Shown piece after piece: positions 6,742 to 9,855 of a stretch of 9,855 nt of DNA. The stretch is taken from assembly GCA_002704045.1 (NCBI GenBank), contig PAFF01000029.1:1-9855 (forward strand), written 5' to 3'. This DNA is from Fidelibacterota bacterium (GTDB taxonomy: Bacteria > Fidelibacterota > Marinisomatia > SCGC-AAA003-L08 > GCA-002704045). A program made the position numbers and the translations under genes. The notes beneath the pieces were generated by a model. That model saw only the letters and a list, made by a program, of their open reading frames with translations, did not search any database and was not told the DNA's origin. The stretch's first letter is position 1, and every line of letters begins with the position of its first letter.

Positions 6742-7569
6742 TTATTTTCTTCTCTTTACAATAAATTTATTAGATATATTTTTTTTCTTCCTAGTTTTAA
6801 ATCCTTTTGCTGGGGTTCCCCATGGACTAACTGGGTGCCTACCACCCGATGTTTTACCTTCTCCTCCACCATGAGGATGATCAACAGGATTCATAGCTAC
6901 ACCTCTAACCTTAGGCCTTCTACCTAACCACCTAGATCTTCCCGCCTTACCCGAAATTATACCTTCATGACTCTTATTTCCAACACTTCCTACTGTTGCT
7001 ACACAATCTCCATATACCATACGAACTTCACCTGATGGCAATTTTAAAGTAACCAAATGACCTTCTTTGGCCATAATTCTTGCATATGAGCCTGCACTTC
7101 GAGCCATTTGACCCCCTTTGCCAGGTTTCAATTCTATATTGTGAACAAGCATACCTTCAGGAATGAAACCCAAAGGAAGGGAATTACCCACATTAAATGG
7201 AATTTTAGCCTTTGATGACATTACTATATCGCCATCGGTAAGACCTTGAGGTGCAATAATATATCTCATTTCTCCATCTTCATATTTCAGAAGAGCAATC
7301 CTAGACGATCTATTAGGATCATATTCTATACCAATAACCTCAGCTTTAATATCATATTTATTTCTTTTAAAATCTACAAGCCTGTATCTACGCTTATGAC
7401 CACCACCTCTTCTCCGAGAGGTTATTCTACCTCGATTATTTCTACCACCTGTTTTTGACAACTTTTGCGTTAAAGATCTTTCAGGCTTACTCTTAGTAAT
7501 ATCTTCAAAAGTTGATATAGTTCTATATCTTTGTGTAGGGGTTATGGGCTTCAAAGATCGTACTGACAT
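6742..7569 (-). CDS. rplB: Large ribosomal subunit protein L2 (uL2)
   Basis: L2 binds 23S rRNA near the peptidyl-transferase centre and is needed for subunit association and peptide-bond formation. The 275 residues match the family length. Visible blocks are GGRNNRGRITSRRRGGGHKR (41-60), IEYDPNRSSRIALLKYEDGE (81-100), a conserved SH3-like section with GKGGQMARSAGSYA (150-163), and the signature VAMNPVDHPHGGGEGKTSGG (224-243). His231 and His233 lie in the loop that contains the functionally important histidine of E. coli L2. The ATG at 7567-7569 shares one base with the rplW TAA (TAATG), and purine-rich GGAGGAGAGG lies just upstream, so initiation should be efficient. Confidence 0.98.
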   Translation of the reverse strand: MSVRSLKPITPTQRYRTISTFEDITKSKPERSLTQKLSKTGGRNNRGRITSRRRGGGHKRRYRLVDFKRNKYDIKAEVIGIEYDPNRSSRIALLKYEDGEMRYIIAPQGLTDGDIVMSSKAKIPFNVGNSLPLGFIPEGMLVHNIELKPGKGGQMARSAGSYARIMAKEGHLVTLKLPSGEVRMVYGDCVATVGSVGNKSHEGIISGKAGRSRWLGRRPKVRGVAMNPVDHPHGGGEGKTSGGRHPVSPWGTPAKGFKTRKKKNISNKFIVKRRK

Positions 7570-7886
7570 TACACCTCTCCTCCAACTAAATCAATTTTAT
7601 CTCCCGCAACTAGGGTGACAATTGCTTTTTTTGTTTCTTTTCTATGGCCAGAAGTTCTTATGACTCTACCACCACTTTTAATAGATGTATTTTTAAGCTT
7701 ACCCCTCTGCCTTAATGTAGAAACTTTTTTTACTTTCACTTTAAATCTATCTTCAACTGCTTTACCTATATTAATCTTGTTTGAACTTAACGCTACCTCA
7801 AAAACATATTTATTATTGTCTGATGCAAGCTTATTACTCTTCTCACTCATAATTGGTCTTATTAATATTTGTGAATTAACTTTCAT
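7569..7886 (-). CDS. rplW: Large ribosomal subunit protein L23 (uL23)
   Basis: L23 sits at the exit of the peptide tunnel and is the main docking site of trigger factor and SRP. From the ATG at 7884-7886 the product has 105 residues, near the family norm. Recognisable parts are ILIRPIMSEKSNKL (7-20), YVFEVALSSNKINIGKAVED (27-46), VKKVSTLRQRGKLK (52-65) and the C-terminal RKETKKAIVTLVAGDKIDLV (82-101). An alternative in-frame ATG at 7899-7901 would add five residues (MVISY) and overlap rplD by 11 nt. I prefer the inner start because MKVNSQILIRPI is the more typical opening, but neither has a good Shine-Dalgarno. The 3' end shares one base with rplB. Confidence 0.95.
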   Translation of the reverse strand: MKVNSQILIRPIMSEKSNKLASDNNKYVFEVALSSNKINIGKAVEDRFKVKVKKVSTLRQRGKLKNTSIKSGGRVIRTSGHRKETKKAIVTLVAGDKIDLVGGEV

Positions 7887-7890
7887 ATAA

Positions 7891-8523
7891 CTAATTACCA
7901 TTGCTCTGATTATTAAAAAATTCTACCGTTTTTTGGTCAAGAATCAAAATTTCATTATCAATCATATCGTAAGTTGATGCTCTATTTGATTCTACAATAC
8001 TAACCTTGAAGAGATTTCTAGAGCTCAAAAAAACATTTTCGTCAATACTTTTTAGTAAAAAAGTTGTTTTTGCAGAATCAACTTTTAAATTCTTAAGTAT
8101 TGCTAAAAAATCTTTTGTTTTTGGATTACTTAAAGTTATCTTATCAATAATAATTATTTTTTTGTTTTGATATTTTGAAGACAATACGCTTCTTTTGGCC
8201 AAATTCTTTACTTTAAAATTTACTTTTAAATTATAATTTCTTGGTTTTGGTCCAAATGCAGAGCCACCGTGAACTCTAGAAGGATTACGTGTCGATCCAA
8301 TTCTTGCCCTACCAGTACCTTTTTGCTTCCAAGGCTTTTTACCAGTACCACTAACTTCTGCTCGGGTCTTACTACTAGAAGTTCCTTGCCTCAAAGCAGC
8401 CATTTCAGATTTAACTGCAAGATAAACACAATGATCGTTAGGCTCTATGCCAAAAACGTTATTGCTTAATTCTATTTTAGACTTTAATTTTTTACCTTCT
8501 TGATTTAATATATCTATCTTCAT
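7891..8523 (-). CDS. rplD: Large ribosomal subunit protein L4 (uL4)
   Basis: L4 binds domain I of 23S rRNA, and its long loop lines the exit tunnel opposite L22; in E. coli it also represses the S10 operon. The 210 residues are of normal length. The tunnel loop is plain: ALRQGTSSSKTRAEVSGTGK (43-62), KPWKQKGTGRARIGSTRNPS (63-82) and RVHGGSAFGPKPRNY (83-97). The C-terminal globular part has LLKSIDENVFLSSRNLFKV (156-174). The ATG at 8521-8523 follows the rplC stop by a single base and lacks a clear Shine-Dalgarno, so translation is probably coupled to rplC. No S10 leader exists here, so autoregulation of the E. coli type cannot be inferred. Confidence 0.98.
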   Translation of the reverse strand: MKIDILNQEGKKLKSKIELSNNVFGIEPNDHCVYLAVKSEMAALRQGTSSSKTRAEVSGTGKKPWKQKGTGRARIGSTRNPSRVHGGSAFGPKPRNYNLKVNFKVKNLAKRSVLSSKYQNKKIIIIDKITLSNPKTKDFLAILKNLKVDSAKTTFLLKSIDENVFLSSRNLFKVSIVESNRASTYDMIDNEILILDQKTVEFFNNQSNGN

Positions 8524-8524
8524 A

Positions 8525-9430
8525 CTATGATTTTATACAAACAACTCCATTATTAGCGCCAGGAATTGAACCATTAACGAAAAGTCTATTCAATTTACTG
8601 TCTACTCTTAAAACACTTAATTTCCTAACCGTGACATTATCACCGCCCATTCTACCTGCCATGGCCTTTCCTGGCCAAACTCTTCCAGGATCAGCACTAG
8701 CTCCAATAGCTCCAGGCTTTCTCATAACACTATTTTTACCATGCGACCTTCTACCACCTCCAAAACCGTGCCTTTTCATAACTCCAGCAAATCCTTTTCC
8801 TTTAGAAACACCTGAAACATTAACAATATCTCCAACACTAAATGCGCCTACGGTTACTTTTGAACCAACTTTTACAAGATCTACAATGCTTGAGTTAACT
8901 CTAAATTCCTTTAAAACTGATTTCACTGAAATATCGACAGCTTTAAATTTACCTATGTATGCTTTGCTTTTATTTTTTTGGGTAGCAGACTCAAATCCAA
9001 GCTGAACAGAACTATAACCATCTTTAGAAGCTGTTTTTAATTGAGTAACTATGTTTGGCTCTACTGCAATAACTGTAACAGGATAACTAGAACCATCCTC
9101 ATCAAATAATTGAGTCATACCAACTTTTTTCCCAATTATAAAATTCAAATACTCATCCACATTATCATCTTTAGCATTCTCTGAATTATCACCAGAATCT
9201 CGAACTTCTTCATTCAAGTTAACAGAATCTGTATTTTCGGAATTATCGACCTTATCTGACTTATCACTTTCGTTATCCAACTTAGATGATAACGATTCAT
9301 CCTTTAAATCTTTAGACTTAGCATCCGATTCAGCACTAGGCTTTACTTTAACATCAGTAATTGAAGAATCATGAACTTTATTCTTAGAATCTACAGCTTT
9401 TTTGTTTTTATTGTCTTCTTTATTATCCAA
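8525..9430 (-). CDS. rplC: Large ribosomal subunit protein L3 (uL3) with long acidic N-terminal extension
   Basis: L3 is an early-assembly 50S protein whose arm reaches the peptidyl-transferase centre. The normal L3 body is residues 96-301: FIIGKKVGMTQLFDEDG (97-113), VTQLKTASKDGYSSVQLGFE (128-147), GKGFAGVMKRHGFGGG (211-226), RKPGAIGASADPGRVWPGKA (237-256) and MAGRMGG (257-263). Before it lie about 94 extra residues of low complexity, giving 301 residues instead of about 205-215. No ATG occurs before the core, so the outer start is TTG at 9428-9430, with only a weak purine-rich sequence upstream. An inner TTG at 9146-9148 would give a standard 207-residue L3 (MNFIIGKKVGMTQ) and has GGATGAG just before it. 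I favour the long form because the 94 codons are open, RNY-like and fill what would otherwise be a uniquely large gap of about 300 nt. Ala244 replaces the glutamine methylated by PrmB in E. coli. Confidence 0.93.
   Translation of the reverse strand: MDNKEDNKNKKAVDSKNKVHDSSITDVKVKPSAESDAKSKDLKDESLSSKLDNESDKSDKVDNSENTDSVNLNEEVRDSGDNSENAKDDNVDEYLNFIIGKKVGMTQLFDEDGSSYPVTVIAVEPNIVTQLKTASKDGYSSVQLGFESATQKNKSKAYIGKFKAVDISVKSVLKEFRVNSSIVDLVKVGSKVTVGAFSVGDIVNVSGVSKGKGFAGVMKRHGFGGGRRSHGKNSVMRKPGAIGASADPGRVWPGKAMAGRMGGDNVTVRKLSVLRVDSKLNRLFVNGSIPGANNGVVCIKS
9149..9430 (-). other. Low-complexity charged N-terminal extension of L3 (residues 1-94)
   Basis: By hand count the 94 residues contain 18 Asp, 9 Glu, 15 Lys, 15 Ser and 12 Asn, about three quarters of the total, with one Met (the initiator), no Cys, Phe or Trp, and a single Tyr at the end. 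The first 40 residues are charge-mixed and lysine-rich; residues 41-94 have 19 acidic and 6 basic residues. The pentapeptide DNSEN occurs twice (62-66 and 81-85), and SDKSDKVD-type mini-repeats lie between. This suggests an intrinsically disordered tail. Aspartate is coded by GAT in 17 of 18 cases and the codons show a purine-first pattern, as in translated AT-rich genes. I recognise no domain or targeting signal and assign no function. Confidence 0.75.
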
Positions 9431-9452
9431 TTTATGTTCTTTTTCTATTAAT

Positions 9453-9755
9453 TTAAGTCTTTATTTCTATATCTACACCAGCTGGCATGTCCAACTTCAT
9501 AAGAGCATCTACAGTTTTTGTAGTTGAATTCATGATATCTACGATTCGCTTATGAATCTTAATTTGAAATTGCTCTCTAGATTTCTTATCAACATGAGGA
9601 GATCTATTAACAGTGTAAATACTTCTATTAACCGGCAATGGGATAGGACCCAATACAATGGCTCCAGTATTTTTTGCTGTCTTGACTATTTTATCTGTTG
9701 ACTTATCTAAAAGAACATGATCATACGCTTTTAATCTTATACGAATTTTATTCAA
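9453..9755 (-). CDS. rpsJ: Small ribosomal subunit protein S10 / NusE (uS10), TTG start
   Basis: S10 is a 30S head protein and, as NusE, links RNA polymerase-bound NusG/NusB to the ribosome and to antitermination complexes. The 100 residues are of normal length. The opening NKIRIRLKAYDH, the loop GPIPLPVNRSIYTVNRSPHV (36-55), KKSREQFQIKIHKRIVDI (57-74) and the end TVDALMKLDMPAGVDIEIKT (81-100) are all typical. The start is TTG at 9753-9755: no ATG lies nearby, the N-terminus aligns exactly with the family, and AGAGG sits 6 nt upstream, overlapping the tuf stop. The gene follows tuf by 9 nt and precedes rplC by 22 nt. Confidence 0.98.
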   Translation of the reverse strand: MNKIRIRLKAYDHVLLDKSTDKIVKTAKNTGAIVLGPIPLPVNRSIYTVNRSPHVDKKSREQFQIKIHKRIVDIMNSTTKTVDALMKLDMPAGVDIEIKT

Positions 9756-9761
9756 CTAAAA

Positions 9762-9766
9762 CCTCT
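9762..9766 (-). promoter_or_regulatory. Ribosome-binding site of rpsJ (AGAGG)
   Basis: AGAGG lies 6 nt upstream of the TTG start of rpsJ and overlaps the tuf TAG stop codon. It is the main DNA-level support for the non-ATG start and makes coupling of S10 synthesis to tuf translation likely. Confidence 0.8.
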
Positions 9767-9855
9767 ACTCTGTAATCTCTGTTACAACACCTGCACCGAC
9801 AGTATGACCACCCTCTCTTATCGCAAAACGCAATTCTTTATCCATAGCGATTGGA
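9765..9855 (-). CDS. tuf: Elongation factor Tu, C-terminal end (cut by window edge)
   Basis: EF-Tu delivers aminoacyl-tRNA to the ribosome. Only the last 29 codons plus the TAG stop (9765-9767) are in the window. They translate to PIAMDKELRFAIREGGHTVG followed by AGVVTEITE, which is the strongly conserved end of domain 3; the REGGHTVGAGVV motif is essentially diagnostic for bacterial EF-Tu. The short length is due to the window edge, not to truncation. Its stop overlaps the Shine-Dalgarno of rpsJ, so tuf and the S10 cluster appear to be co-transcribed, as in the many bacteria where rpsL-rpsG-fusA-tuf leads directly into rpsJ. Confidence 0.97.
   Translation of the reverse strand, partial: PIAMDKELRFAIREGGHTVGAGVVTEITE

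Noticed and set aside
7887..7901. Five-residue N-terminal addition to L23 (MVISY) from an upstream ATG
   Set aside because: It would overlap rplD by 11 nt, and the inner ATG gives the more typical N-terminus; the evidence does not make it a distinctive feature.
8631..9005. Plus-strand open frame of 124 codons opposite rplC
   Set aside because: It lies wholly antisense to the conserved L3 core. Its proline/leucine-rich translation is what the reverse of Gly/Lys-rich ribosomal codons gives, and no matching family is recognisable. Other plus-strand open frames across the window are similar shadows.
9431..9452. Promoter or terminator in the 22-nt rpsJ/rplC gap
   Set aside because: The gap is too short for a complete promoter and shows no inverted repeat; it is simply AT-rich.

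Overview
The window is a single continuous run of bacterial ribosomal-protein genes, all on the minus strand. Read in the direction of transcription (from 9855 down to 1), it goes from the 3' end of tuf, through a complete S10 cluster and most of the spc cluster, to the first third of secY: tuf(partial)-rpsJ-rplC-rplD-rplW-rplB-rpsS-rplV-rpsC-rplP-rpmC-rpsQ-rplN-rplX-rplE-rpsN-rpsH-rplF-rplR-rpsE-rpmD-rplO-secY(partial). The order matches the classic S10 and spc operons. Nothing is inserted, lost or broken, and no genuine plus-strand gene is visible. No RNA gene, mobile element, CRISPR array or convincing promoter or terminator was seen.

Packing is very tight. Most junctions are 0-10 nt apart or overlap by 1-8 nt (TAATG, TGATG and ATGA stop/start fusions). 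The largest gaps are 21 nt (rplE/rpsN) and 22 nt (rpsJ/rplC). This suggests one long polycistronic message with much translational coupling. tuf ends 9 nt before rpsJ, so the str-type cluster probably runs straight into S10, with no room for a separate S10 leader. The products supply the large-subunit proteins of the peptidyl-transferase and exit-tunnel region (L2, L3, L4, L22, L23, L29, L24), 5S rRNA binders (L5, L18), small-subunit head and body proteins (S3, S10, S14, S19; S5, S8, S17), and finally SecY, the membrane channel that receives nascent chains.

The organism is an AT-rich bacterium (about one third G+C by eye) using the standard bacterial code; TGA is a real stop in rplN, rpmD and rplO. 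Several junctions carry good Shine-Dalgarno sequences (AAGGAG before rpsC, GGAGG before rplX, AGAGG before rpsJ and rpsH). S14 is the zinc-free long form. L3 has alanine where gamma-proteobacterial L3 has the PrmB-methylated glutamine. The L14, L2 and SecY sequences resemble, from memory, FCB-group or similar uncultivated marine lineages (for example Marinimicrobia/SAR406), but this is a weak inference and the phylum is not established here.

The one clearly unusual element is a 94-residue, Asp/Ser/Lys/Asn/Glu-rich, mostly acidic N-terminal extension fused in frame to ribosomal protein L3 (9149-9430). It has no ATG start. Three genes in the window (rpsJ, rpsC and apparently rplC) begin with TTG. 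Otherwise this is an ordinary, highly conserved housekeeping locus.
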